From assembly GCA_942493055.1 (NCBI GenBank), contig OW818680.1, positions 3,906,001 to 3,970,000 of the forward strand: 64,000 bases of DNA, in the 5' to 3' direction. This DNA is from CAIZQW01 sp942493055. Its GTDB lineage: Bacteria > Verrucomicrobiota > Kiritimatiellia > RFP12 > UBA1067. Positions within the stretch are counted from its first letter, which is position 1. Every line of letters begins with the position of its first letter. Made by a program: the position numbers and the translations under genes. Shown here one piece after another: positions 1 to 7,096 of the stretch. The notes beneath the pieces were generated by a model. The model made no database searches. It was given only the letters and a program-made list of their open reading frames with translations, and was not told where the DNA came from.

Positions 1-38
1 TGCGCATCGAGATCGCTTGGTGCGATGTCGATGCGCAT
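1..38 (-). CDS. possible 5' end of a minus-strand gene (partial)
   Basis: An ATG at 38 on the minus strand opens a frame (MRIDIAPSDLDA) that runs off the window edge, with AGGA about 10 nt upstream. The same bases hold a perfect 10-bp inverted repeat (1-10 and 28-37), so this could instead be a hairpin. Twelve codons are too few to assign a product. Confidence 0.2.
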   Translation of the reverse strand, partial: MRIDIAPSDLDA

Positions 39-73
39 GGTTCTGTTATCCTGAAGAATGGCGTCCGAAGACA

Positions 74-496
74 TTATTCGTGTGACTTGTTTTTCGCTTC
101 ATTCACGCGAAGCTTGCGGCCATAGATGTCCTTATCATGAAGCGCCTTGATGGCGGCTTCAGCTTCAGGACGGTTCGGCATTTCGATAAAGCCGTAGCCC
201 TTGGACTTGCTGTTGAAGCGGTTGGTGATGATACGTGAAGACTTGACGGCGCCATACCGCTCGAACTCCTTGCGCATCTGAGCTTCAGTCATGTCGTAAC
301 TCAAGTTGCCGACATAGATTTCGACGCACGAGCCATCGCCATAGCTTTCGCTCTCGCCTCTGCTGCTGCGGCGGCCGCAGCCAGACTTGGCGATGATGAG
401 TCCGAGGACGAGTCCGAGGAGGCCTGTTGCTGCGAGGATGCAGGCGGAGGTGGGGTCTTTAACCATTTCGGTTAATGTGGTCATGAGGTGATTCAT
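74..496 (-). CDS. membrane-anchored RRM RNA-binding protein
   Basis: A 140-aa protein with a single C-terminal RNA recognition motif. RNP2 is IYVGNL (about residues 60-65) and RNP1 is KGYGFIEM (about 99-106). Bacterial RRM proteins bind single-stranded RNA and usually consist of little more than the RRM. This one begins with a hydrophobic helix (about residues 19-36, rich in Leu/Gly/Ile/Ala), followed by a Cys-Gly-Arg-Arg stretch, which suggests the RRM is tethered to the inner membrane facing the cytoplasm. The frame also opens at a TTG at 502, but ATG 496 is preferred and AGGA lies upstream. It lies downstream of rpoD on the same strand with a gap of about 50 nt, so the two may be co-transcribed. 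The RRM is clear; the membrane tether is inferred from hydrophobicity. Confidence 0.85.
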   Translation of the reverse strand: MNHLMTTLTEMVKDPTSACILAATGLLGLVLGLIIAKSGCGRRSSRGESESYGDGSCVEIYVGNLSYDMTEAQMRKEFERYGAVKSSRIITNRFNSKSKGYGFIEMPNRPEAEAAIKALHDKDIYGRKLRVNEAKNKSHE

Positions 497-547
497 ACTC
501 AAGAATTTTCCTTGATTTATGTGTGTGTTGGATGAGGAAGGCTATGC

Positions 548-2836
548 TTAACGCGTTTCCAGGAAGCCTTCCAGTTTGCGCATACGGGTGGGATGTCTCA
601 GCTTACGGAGCGCTTTCGCTTCAATCTGACGGATACGTTCACGCGTCACGTTAAACTGCTTGCCAACCTCCTCCAGCGTACGGGAATAACCATCGGTCAG
701 ACCGAAGCGGTAATCCAGGACCTGTCGTTCACGGTCGGCAAGGGTTGTCAGCACCTCCTGCAGACGTTCCTTCAGCATGCTATATGCGGTCATCTCTGAA
801 GGGCTCTCTGCGGATTTATCTTCAATGAAATCGCCAAAATAAGCGTCATCCCCGTCGCCAACCGGACTCTGTAAGGAGATGGGTTGCTGTGCCATGCGGT
901 ATACCGCGCGCACACGGTCGACGGGAATATCCATTTCTTCTGCGGCTTCTTCAGGCGTCGGTTCACGCCCCAGTTCCTGCACCAACTTCTTTTGGACGCG
1001 GAGCAGCTTGTTGATGGTCTCAATCATGTGAACGGGGATGCGAATCGTGCGGGCTTGATCGGCAATTGCACGTGTCGCGGCCTGACGGATCCACCAGGTG
1101 GCATATGTGCTGAACTTATAGCCACGGCGATATTCGAACTTCTCAACGGCTTTCATCAGACCTGTGTTTCCTTCTTGGATCAGGTCAAGGAATGAAAGGC
1201 CGCGGTTCATGTACTTCTTCACGATGCTGATCACGAGTCGAAGGTTCGCTTCGACCATCTCAGTACGTGCCTTCTGTCCGTTGCGCAGGATTTCGCGCAG
1301 GGATTCGAACTTCGTCATGAACTCTTGCGGGTCCATGGCGAATTCTTGCTCAATCGAATGAATACGTGTTGAGAGGTCCTGGATGATCTGGTCACGCTTC
1401 TTCGTCGGGCGTTGCTTCAACTGCTTCGTCCGTTCGTTCAGCATGCTCTTGTAGGGACGGTAGATCTTCTCATCTGCTTCCGTACAGAGGCTTTCCAGGA
1501 TCTTCTGCTTGAAATTTAAATTGTAGAATACTTCGACCAGGTCATGGCGGGCCTTTTCAAGGACCTTCATGACCTTTTTCAGTTTGTCTTCCTTCTTGCC
1601 CGCGGCGCAGACGTCTTCGTAGGCTTTCAGCAATTTCGACTTGGCGGCATGAAGGCTCTTTTTGACCTTGTCGATCCCTTCCATGTAGGCATCGCGGCTG
1701 TCGACAAACTTGTCGGTGACCACGCGGTCGAAACGTTCGACACCCGTCTCCAGGCGGTCGATCAGTTCGAGATAAAGCCGGGGCGTAAAGCCGAACTGGT
1801 TAAACATTTCACGTTCGTTGCTCTCCGCGAATTCGATGCGCTTGCAGATTTCGACTTCCTGTTCGCGTGTCAGCAGAGGCACTTGACCCATCTGGTGCAG
1901 ATACATGCGGATGGGGTCGTCAAAGAAGTCCATCCGGCTGCCGCGTCCGGCGCGATTGCCCTCGCTCTCCTGCTCGCTGCGGAAACGTTCGACTTCGGTG
2001 GCGTCGATGATTTCGATATCCATGCCGCGTAAAATGGCCAGGTAGGATTCGATGTCCGTGTCGCGGATGAGGGAGTTCGGCAGCGCTTCGTTAATATCGT
2101 CGTAGGTTAAATAGCCGCCCTGGTTTTCGGCGCGCTTGATCAATGACTTGATGCGCTCGCTGCGCTCTTCGCGTTTTGCTTTTGCATCCGCGGCGTCAGC
2201 ATCGAGGACAAGCTCGGTTTCATAGCCCACGGAAAACTCGGTGCCGTCCGCCACCTCAAACCGCATCTCCTCGGAGTCGCTGGTGTCAGGCTCAGCCGTG
2301 AACGCATCGGCTTCATCGATGATATCCCCATCCATTGCCAAATCGTCATGGTAAGGGCGGACGCGCTCGCTTTCAGCGGCTTGGTTATAGAGCTCTTCTG
2401 CGTCAAAATTCAAATCCTCGGCAGTCGGTTCTTCGTTTTCCCCCGACAGATCCAGTTCGCCGGAAACGGGCTTTTTGATCTTTTCCGCAAGGGAGGCCGA
2501 GACGCCGGAGACCTTTTTCTTGCCCTTTTCGGCTGGGGCGGGTGTGGGCTTGCTCGGGGTCGCGACAACCTCTTTTTTTGCTTTAGCGGGTTTTGTCACA
2601 TCCGGCTTCTTGGTCGCAACAGTCTCCTTCGCTGGCTTGACGGCCTTAGCAGGAGCCTTGACAGCCTTTGCAGGCGGATGAGCAGGCTTCTTGGTTGCCT
2701 TTGCTTCTGGTTTCGCATGCTTTTTAGGGGCAGGAGCGTGAGCCTTCGCAACGGGCTTGTGAACGGGCATGACCTTTTTAACGGGTTTCTTGGTGTCTGT
2801 CGCCTTCTTCTTCTGAGGTATCTTTTTTGCTGCCAT
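548..2836 (-). CDS. rpoD: RNA polymerase primary sigma factor RpoD
   Basis: Housekeeping sigma-70 factor, 762 aa, which directs RNA polymerase to -35/-10 promoters. Seen: a region 1.1-like segment (about residues 225-275); the core region 2 from about residue 527, with the RLVISIVKKYMNRGLSF, DLIQEGN and FSTYATWWIRQA motifs; region 3; and the region 4.2 helix-turn-helix (about 720-747, VTRERIRQIEAKALRKLR). The unusual part is the first 115-120 residues, a low-complexity Lys/Ala/Pro tail resembling histone H1 tails, followed by an acidic segment. Such a tail is absent from E. coli RpoD. The stop lies about 50 nt from the RRM gene. A consensus-like promoter sits about 100 bp upstream. The core identity is certain; the role of the tail is unknown. 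Confidence 0.97.
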   Translation of the reverse strand: MAAKKIPQKKKATDTKKPVKKVMPVHKPVAKAHAPAPKKHAKPEAKATKKPAHPPAKAVKAPAKAVKPAKETVATKKPDVTKPAKAKKEVVATPSKPTPAPAEKGKKKVSGVSASLAEKIKKPVSGELDLSGENEEPTAEDLNFDAEELYNQAAESERVRPYHDDLAMDGDIIDEADAFTAEPDTSDSEEMRFEVADGTEFSVGYETELVLDADAADAKAKREERSERIKSLIKRAENQGGYLTYDDINEALPNSLIRDTDIESYLAILRGMDIEIIDATEVERFRSEQESEGNRAGRGSRMDFFDDPIRMYLHQMGQVPLLTREQEVEICKRIEFAESNEREMFNQFGFTPRLYLELIDRLETGVERFDRVVTDKFVDSRDAYMEGIDKVKKSLHAAKSKLLKAYEDVCAAGKKEDKLKKVMKVLEKARHDLVEVFYNLNFKQKILESLCTEADEKIYRPYKSMLNERTKQLKQRPTKKRDQIIQDLSTRIHSIEQEFAMDPQEFMTKFESLREILRNGQKARTEMVEANLRLVISIVKKYMNRGLSFLDLIQEGNTGLMKAVEKFEYRRGYKFSTYATWWIRQAATRAIADQARTIRIPVHMIETINKLLRVQKKLVQELGREPTPEEAAEEMDIPVDRVRAVYRMAQQPISLQSPVGDGDDAYFGDFIEDKSAESPSEMTAYSMLKERLQEVLTTLADRERQVLDYRFGLTDGYSRTLEEVGKQFNVTRERIRQIEAKALRKLRHPTRMRKLEGFLETR

Positions 2837-2931
2837 ACGTGCCCTTTTTTCTCGTTTCCTAAAACCAAATTAAGATGAGTTCTGCCAGTTTTTGACAGAG
2901 TTCACCTATTATAGAAAGAAAATGGACACAT

Positions 2932-2960
2932 AATATATCTGTTTTTGAGGGGCAAGTCAA
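2932..2960 (-). promoter_or_regulatory. sigma-70-type promoter for rpoD
   Basis: On the minus strand, TTGACT (2955-2960) and TATATT (2932-2937) are separated by 17 nt. Each box matches consensus at 5 of 6 positions. The predicted start near 2925 gives a leader of about 90 nt before rpoD. Confidence 0.6.
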
Positions 2961-3006
2961 CGGCAATGGCCCCTTTTTCGATTTTTTTTGGCAACGGGTA
3001 ATAATG

Positions 3007-3069
3007 CTTTCATCTTGCTTTGTCGCTCAGAAAAAGCAAAAATACGTCCATGGTTAGTTAGTTTACCCC
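3007..3069 (+). repeat. degenerate leader repeat, copy C
   Basis: One of four related segments of about 63 bp (others at 5131-5194, 6965-7027 and 7981-8042), each lying shortly before a plus-strand gene. Shared landmarks are a CTTnC..CTTGCTT start, an A-rich centre and a GGTTAG..TTnCC end. Copies C and D also share GCAAAAATACGTYCA. This copy ends about 33 bp before the sialidase start. Confidence 0.5.
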
Positions 3070-3102
3070 CTCATGGAGAGGCCATCCCCCTTGGAGACTG
3101 TT

Positions 3103-4386
3103 ATGAAAGACGGAATACGTACTGGCTTGGTTCTGCTCGTGGCCGCGTGCTCCTCTGCCCTTTTCGGGCAAAGCACCAACGAAAATCCAGAGGCGCGTTT
3201 CGAGCTGATGAACCCCAAGGAGGCGGGCGACTATGAACGCGATGTGATGCGCCGTATCGCTGACTTCGCGCTCGTGCCGCCGAAACTGAACACCTCGCCC
3301 CTGCCGCAATACGACTACGATAAGCTCGATTACGGGATGACCATCGGTATCGAGCGGACGCCCAAAGGCCGGCTCTGGGCCTGCTGGGTCGCCGGGGGGG
3401 ACAGTCCAAAGGCCTTCTTTGTGCTGGCCACCAGCGATGATGATGGTGAAACATGGTCCAAGCCCCGCCTCGTGGTGGATACCCACTCGAAGAGCCTCCC
3501 CGTGGACCGCAGCACGTTGGTGGGTAACCTCTGGACCGACCCGCTGGGCCGCCTCTGGCTGATTTTTGATCAGTCCATGGATATGTTCGATGGCCGTGCA
3601 GGGGTCTGGGCAAGTGTGTGCGAGAATCCCGACGCCGAACAGCCGCAATGGTCCGCACCGCGCCGCATCTGGCATGGCGTCACGTTGAATAAGCCCACGG
3701 TCCTGAGCACGGGCGAATGGATGCTGCCGATTTCGCTCAATCAGAGCTCGGGCTTCGGTCCGTTCAAGGGCGCGTTCCCGGAACTCGATCCGCTTCGCGG
3801 TGCGCATGCGTTCGTCTCGACGGACAAGGGCGCGACATGGGAACGCCGCGGCAGGGTCCAGTTCCCGAATCCGGACTGGCATGAGCATATCTTTATCGAG
3901 CGCAAGGATGGCTCGATCTGGATGCTGGCCCGCACCTCAAAGGGCATGATGCAAAGCATCTCGCAGGATAAAGGCAAAACGTGGACTGCGCCTACAGAGA
4001 TCCCGGAAATTGGCCAGCCGAACGCGCGCTTCCATATCCGCCGTCTGGCCTCCGGACGCTTGCTGCTGGTCAAGCACGGCGATGCCGTCGATGCCCATCA
4101 GGGACGCGTGAAACTCAGTGCCTGGCTCTCCGAGGACGACGGCAAAACATGGAAGGGCGGACTCCTTCTCGACGACCGCAAGGGGATCTCCTACCCCGAC
4201 GGCTTCCAAGCGCCGGATGGCACGCTCTATATTTCCTACGACCGCAACCGGGCGGCGGACGGTGAAATTTTGCTCGCCCACTTCACGGAAGAGGACGTCC
4301 TGGCGGCGAAGCTGACCGGCCCGAAATCAAAGCTCCAGATGCTCATCAGCCGTCCGCTGGGCATCAAGAAAAAAGAAGTCCGCTAG
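3103..4386 (+). CDS. secreted sialidase-family (BNR/Asp-box) protein
   Basis: A 427-aa protein with a signal peptide (residues 1-22, ending LFGQ). Four Asp-box motifs (S-x-D-x-G-x-T-W) begin at about S111, S239, S287 and S343, the hallmark of the six-bladed sialidase/neuraminidase propeller. Members of this family release terminal sialic acids or act on related glycan ends, usually in the periplasm or outside the cell. An upstream ATG at 3073 is in frame, but ATG 3103 is chosen because GGAG lies 6 nt before it and because it directly opens the signal peptide. The gene stands alone, with no sialic acid uptake or catabolic genes beside it, so the substrate is open. It could be an exo-alpha-sialidase or one of the broader Asp-box hydrolases found in polysaccharide-degrading PVC bacteria. 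Confidence 0.8.
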   Translation: MKDGIRTGLVLLVAACSSALFGQSTNENPEARFELMNPKEAGDYERDVMRRIADFALVPPKLNTSPLPQYDYDKLDYGMTIGIERTPKGRLWACWVAGGDSPKAFFVLATSDDDGETWSKPRLVVDTHSKSLPVDRSTLVGNLWTDPLGRLWLIFDQSMDMFDGRAGVWASVCENPDAEQPQWSAPRRIWHGVTLNKPTVLSTGEWMLPISLNQSSGFGPFKGAFPELDPLRGAHAFVSTDKGATWERRGRVQFPNPDWHEHIFIERKDGSIWMLARTSKGMMQSISQDKGKTWTAPTEIPEIGQPNARFHIRRLASGRLLLVKHGDAVDAHQGRVKLSAWLSEDDGKTWKGGLLLDDRKGISYPDGFQAPDGTLYISYDRNRAADGEILLAHFTEEDVLAAKLTGPKSKLQMLISRPLGIKKKEVR

Positions 4387-4429
4387 GGCACACAAAGCAA
4401 CAATGAACGCATAAAACAGGAGAATAAAA

Positions 4430-4702
4430 ATGGCAGAAGAACAAACCGCAGGCAGCGGCAAAGCAATTGCATCCCTGGTTCTTGGCATCCTGGGGCTTCT
4501 TGCATGGTTCATCCCCTTGTTTGGAGCGCCGATCACCATCACGGGGTTGGTTCTCGGGATCAAGGGACTTAAATCATCCAATCGCGGCATGGCCGTAGCC
4601 GGCATTGTCCTGAACATTATCGGTCTGGTGCTCACGATCATCAACGCCTCTATCGGAGCCTACTTGGGTGCGACGGGCCAACACCCGCTGATCAACAGGT
4701 AA
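4430..4702 (+). CDS. small DUF4190-like membrane protein
   Basis: A 90-aa protein with two or three hydrophobic segments: ASLVLGILGLLAWFIPLFG, a Gly/Leu-rich turn, and AVAGIVLNIIGLVLTIINA. The pattern, including LVLGILGLL, LGIKGLKSSNRGMAVAGIVLNIIGL and the GI.KGL..S turn, is typical of the DUF4190 family of small inner-membrane proteins of unknown function. AGGAG lies upstream. It starts 43 nt after the sialidase gene on the same strand and may be read from the same transcript. No function can be assigned. Confidence 0.75.
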   Translation: MAEEQTAGSGKAIASLVLGILGLLAWFIPLFGAPITITGLVLGIKGLKSSNRGMAVAGIVLNIIGLVLTIINASIGAYLGATGQHPLINR

Positions 4703-4779
4703 CCCCATAGCTAGCAGAACTGGAATAAACAAGAGGAGCAACTTGTTTCTCACAGAGCGCTCAGAGGAAAGAATTTTTC

Positions 4780-4882
4780 TGGAGTGCGTGCGCCAAGCGG
4801 TATTCCGCGCGACGCCGCTTTTGTGAGGCCAAGAAAAGCGGTGCCGCGCTCGCCTTCCGGCTCTGCTTGTCACCGCACTCCA
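4780..4882. repeat. inverted-repeat element with GGAGTGCG ends
   Basis: The ends are exact inverted copies: TGGAGTGCG at 4780-4788 and CGCACTCCA at 4874-4882. Inside is a second perfect stem, CCGCTTTT (4815-4822) with AAAAGCGG (4834-4841). The element is GC-rich in an AT-richer intergenic region, carries no reading frame of note, and looks like a REP- or MITE-type dispersed element. Confidence 0.65.
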
Positions 4883-4899
4883 AAAGACCTCGACATCTC

Positions 4900-5086
4900 T
4901 TTTTTCTCGTGTCTTGCATGCCGTACTATCACAGTTTATAAACTGTGATAGAGGCACTTCACGTCATGTAATCTCGCAAAATAAGTGACAGAAGTGGCCG
5001 GAAGCCCTTATTTTATTGGGTGATTTGATTTAGGTGAAGCGCCTTCGGGTAAGGACCGGCCTATCACAGTTTATAAACTGTGATAG
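4900..5086. repeat. paired perfect 26-bp palindromes with a 109-bp spacer
   Basis: Two identical perfect 26-bp palindromes lie at 4926-4951 and 5061-5086, with core CACAGTTTATAAACTGTG. They bracket a 109-bp segment (4952-5060). The 26 bp left of the first palindrome (4900-4925, containing TTTTTTCTCGTGTCTTGC) recur left of the palindrome at 6896-6921. The sequence right of the second palindrome (from 5087) recurs to the right of that same 6896 copy. Relative to the 6896 copy, the 109-bp spacer plus one palindrome is therefore an insertion here, or was lost there. Confidence 0.8.
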
Positions 5087-5097
5087 GGTTGTATACG

Positions 5098-5169
5098 ATG
5101 AAGAAAGAGTTTAAAAAAGAAACAAAAAGGCTTTCCGCTTGCTTCGCATCTGAAAATGGGAGAAACTGA
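5098..5169 (+). CDS. possible 23-aa leader peptide, copy A
   Basis: A short frame starting 11 nt after the palindrome and rich in Lys and Glu at its N-terminus. It has the same length and aligns in frame with the copy at 6932-7003; both contain LSACF.SEN.RN before the stop. Length and frame survive despite many substitutions, which hints at either a translated leader or a structured RNA. No Shine-Dalgarno sequence is obvious. Confidence 0.3.
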   Translation: MKKEFKKETKRLSACFASENGRN

Positions 5170-5194
5170 AGATGTTGTTGGTTCGTTCCCCGAA
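5131..5194 (+). repeat. degenerate leader repeat, copy A
   Basis: A copy of the repeat of about 63 bp described at 3007. It is most similar to copy B at 6965, sharing CTTTCCGCTTGCTTCG and, further on, GGAGAAACTGAA. It overlaps the end of the 23-codon frame. Confidence 0.6.
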
Positions 5195-5232
5195 CGAGAG
5201 AAACAAATTATACTCACGCTTCGATTTGAGAA

Positions 5233-5766
5233 ATGAAGAAGATCCGAAACATTATCATTGTCATCATCCTGTTGCCGATCTTTGTTGCTTTCGTGCCGTT
5301 TCTCCTGTTTGTATGCCTCCCTGCAGCATGCCTACACCAGCTGCGAGTGAATGTAGCCTTACGTGTATTCCGCCGCCGTGAGAACGGCACGGTCTATTTG
5401 ATCTGTGCCTCAAAGCGCGGATGGCATGACTTCCTGAAGAACAATATCATCCCCGTACTCCCGGACCATTTTCGAGTTGTCTGGCACAATCAAGGTTGCG
5501 TGCGGGAGCGCGACGCAAAGCTTCCCCCTCTTTTTAAGCATCTCGCGGCCTCGCACATTTTCAGCATGTCCAAGCCTTATCTTGTGGTCGTTACGCCAAA
5601 GGCTCTCGTACCCAAGTCCATCAATGGGGCGTTCACTGGATTGAAATCGAAGGCAGCGAGATCATCAGAGGTTCAGGCAGCGTGCGCAAAACAGATTTCG
5701 GAAATTGAACAGGAGCTTCGCACAACGGCCTTCCTGCTATCGTCGGGCGGCCGCGCTTCAGTATGA
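5233..5766 (+). CDS. unknown membrane-anchored protein
   Basis: A 177-aa protein not recognised as any family. The N-terminus (residues 6-35) is one long hydrophobic segment (IIIVIILLPIFVAFVPFLLFVCLP); the remainder is soluble, with a basic stretch (RVFRRREN) right after the membrane segment, so a cytoplasmic domain is likely. ATG 5233 is preferred to an upstream frame at 5172 because it opens a membrane segment. Its stop overlaps the next start (ATGA at 5763-5766), which implies translational coupling. The last codons have a decayed copy at 7025-7072, showing that this gene was once duplicated together with its upstream palindrome. Confidence 0.55.
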   Translation: MKKIRNIIIVIILLPIFVAFVPFLLFVCLPAACLHQLRVNVALRVFRRRENGTVYLICASKRGWHDFLKNNIIPVLPDHFRVVWHNQGCVRERDAKLPPLFKHLAASHIFSMSKPYLVVVTPKALVPKSINGAFTGLKSKAARSSEVQAACAKQISEIEQELRTTAFLLSSGGRASV

Positions 5767-6134
5767 GGAAACTAACTATGAATGAGAGAATCAAATCGAT
5801 ACTGATGTGTGGTGCCATGATCGGAGTCCAAGCTCTGATAGCATGGGTTGTTTCCTGCACATCATGGTGTATGCGAAAGAATTGGGGCTATTTGCTAGGG
5901 GATAAGCCATTGCCAGAGGAGACTGTATTAGCGTTCAAGCTTGGCCCGATTATTCCTGCCTTTGGGATGCTGGCGACTATAGCTTTAGTGGTGGCCGTTT
6001 TACGATACAAGAACATCGGCAGTGCTCATTGGCTGTTCTCTGTCCTTATGATCGAGATCACTGTTTTTGCTTTCTACGCTCTTGGAATCACAATGCCAGC
6101 GATGTTTATCACGTACAGTATTGGAGTAAAATGA
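5763..6134 (+). CDS. small multi-pass membrane protein, unknown
   Basis: A 123-aa protein with three or four predicted membrane helices: around residues 13-32; around 60-80, with GPIIPAFGMLATIALVVAVL; around 88-105; and a hydrophobic tail. It is not recognised. The start is either ATG 5763 (overlapping the previous stop) or ATG 5778; the overlap favours 5763. Its stop again overlaps the next start by ATGA (6131-6134), so 5233, 5763 and 6131 form a translationally coupled trio that probably works together. Confidence 0.6.
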   Translation: MRKLTMNERIKSILMCGAMIGVQALIAWVVSCTSWCMRKNWGYLLGDKPLPEETVLAFKLGPIIPAFGMLATIALVVAVLRYKNIGSAHWLFSVLMIEITVFAFYALGITMPAMFITYSIGVK

Positions 6135-6721
6135 AGAGAACAGTGATGTGGGTGTGTCTCGGTGTGGCGGCCATGAATGCCTGTTTAGCGGAGCCCTCGA
6201 AATCAGCCAACGATACTCCTTTGCCGAAAGCGCCAGAGGGGTATAGATGGGAAAGGTTTAAGGAGGTGCAGAGCGCCTTTCTCTGCCCGACAAATTGGCA
6301 TCGGATAGACAAGGCCGGCGCGTCTTCGCATACGTATGCGCTCTCAAAAGATCCTGTCAAGACGAATGATCTCTTTGAGACAGGACTGACGCTGCAAGTC
6401 GTCAAAGGGTTAGAGAAAAAAAAGGGAATAGCCCCGTCGCTCACGGCCTTGAAGATGGGACAAGCCGTGCTAAAGAGCCGCGACAACAAGCAGTTGGACA
6501 TGCAGGATGTCAGCAGCGGCCCCTTTAAGGCCTTTTTCATCCGGTATCGCAATGCTCCTCCGGTTGCGAACCCCATCGTGATTCATCAAGTGTATATTTC
6601 CAACGACAAGAAAGATACGCTCTTCGTTGTCACCTTTGAAGCTCCAGAGCCCTCGTGGGATGAAGCCTGGAAGATCGGGGAACCCATGGTCAAGATGTTC
6701 CTGATCGATGATGAGTACTGA
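6131..6721 (+). CDS. unknown exported protein
   Basis: A 196-aa protein with a clear signal peptide (MKRTVMWVCLGVAAMNACLA, cut before EPSK). The mature part contains PEGYRWERFKEVQSAFLCPTNWH and a C-terminal FVVTFEAPEPSWDEAWKIGEPMVKMF, a pattern seen in small periplasmic proteins of unknown function, some resembling PsbP-like folds. ATG 6131 is chosen because it overlaps the upstream stop and opens the signal peptide; a longer frame from 6029 lies inside the preceding gene. It is the third gene of the coupled trio. The function is unknown. Confidence 0.6.
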   Translation: MKRTVMWVCLGVAAMNACLAEPSKSANDTPLPKAPEGYRWERFKEVQSAFLCPTNWHRIDKAGASSHTYALSKDPVKTNDLFETGLTLQVVKGLEKKKGIAPSLTALKMGQAVLKSRDNKQLDMQDVSSGPFKAFFIRYRNAPPVANPIVIHQVYISNDKKDTLFVVTFEAPEPSWDEAWKIGEPMVKMFLIDDEY

Positions 6722-6849
6722 GCGCACTAAGGTTTGAGAAGGATCTGCTCCCTCTTATCCGGGACGATGTGCTCGGACGGAAGCTTCAAGATCTCAAACT
6801 CATCGTGCGCAAACGTGCACCGAAAACAAAACGAAAAACGGTTTCATAA
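6712..6849 (+). pseudogene. coding-like fragment without a start
   Basis: After the stop of the exported protein, another frame reads LRFEKDLLPLIRDDVLGRK then LQDLKLIVRKRAPKTKR up to a stop at 6847-6849. Composition and codon choice look protein-like, yet there is no ATG/GTG start and it overlaps the previous gene end. It may be the remaining C-terminus of a lost gene. Confidence 0.3.
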
Positions 6850-6869
6850 GTGGTATTACAAGGCTGAAT

Positions 6870-7072
6870 TTTTTTCTCGTGTCTTGCCTGCCCTCCTCTC
6901 ACAGTTTATAAACTGTGAGAGGGTGTAGACGATGAAGGAGGAGCTCAAACAGAGAGGAAAATGTCTTTCCGCTTGCTTCGTATCTGAAAATCGGAGAAAC
7001 TGAACATGCTGTTGGTTAGCTTGCCAACAACGGCCTTCATGCTATCGTCGCGAAGCCGCGTCTCAGCATTAA
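6870..7072 (+). repeat. decayed second copy of the palindrome-led cassette
   Basis: In order it holds the 26-bp left flank (6870-6895), a 26-bp palindrome (6896-6921), the 23-codon frame (6932-7003), leader repeat B (6965-7027) and, directly joined, a match to the last 16 codons of the gene at 5233 (7025-7072 versus 5721-5766). The palindrome differs from the other two by a compensating change in both arms (CTATC/GATAG to CTCTC/GAGAG), so its symmetry is kept. The middle of the duplicated gene has been deleted. Confidence 0.75.
6932..7003 (+). CDS. possible 23-aa leader peptide, copy B
   Basis: Frame-conserved counterpart of the short frame at 5098-5169, with the same length and the same C-terminal LSACF.SEN.RN pattern. 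Two copies retaining an intact frame is suggestive but not proof of translation. Confidence 0.3.
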   Translation: MKEELKQRGKCLSACFVSENRRN

Positions 7073-7096
7073 ACCAAATGATAGGGTTATTAACGA

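Noticed and set aside
4926..4951. Palindromes as factor-independent terminators
   Set aside because: Symmetric with an AT centre and no T-run on either strand, and located upstream of genes rather than after them.
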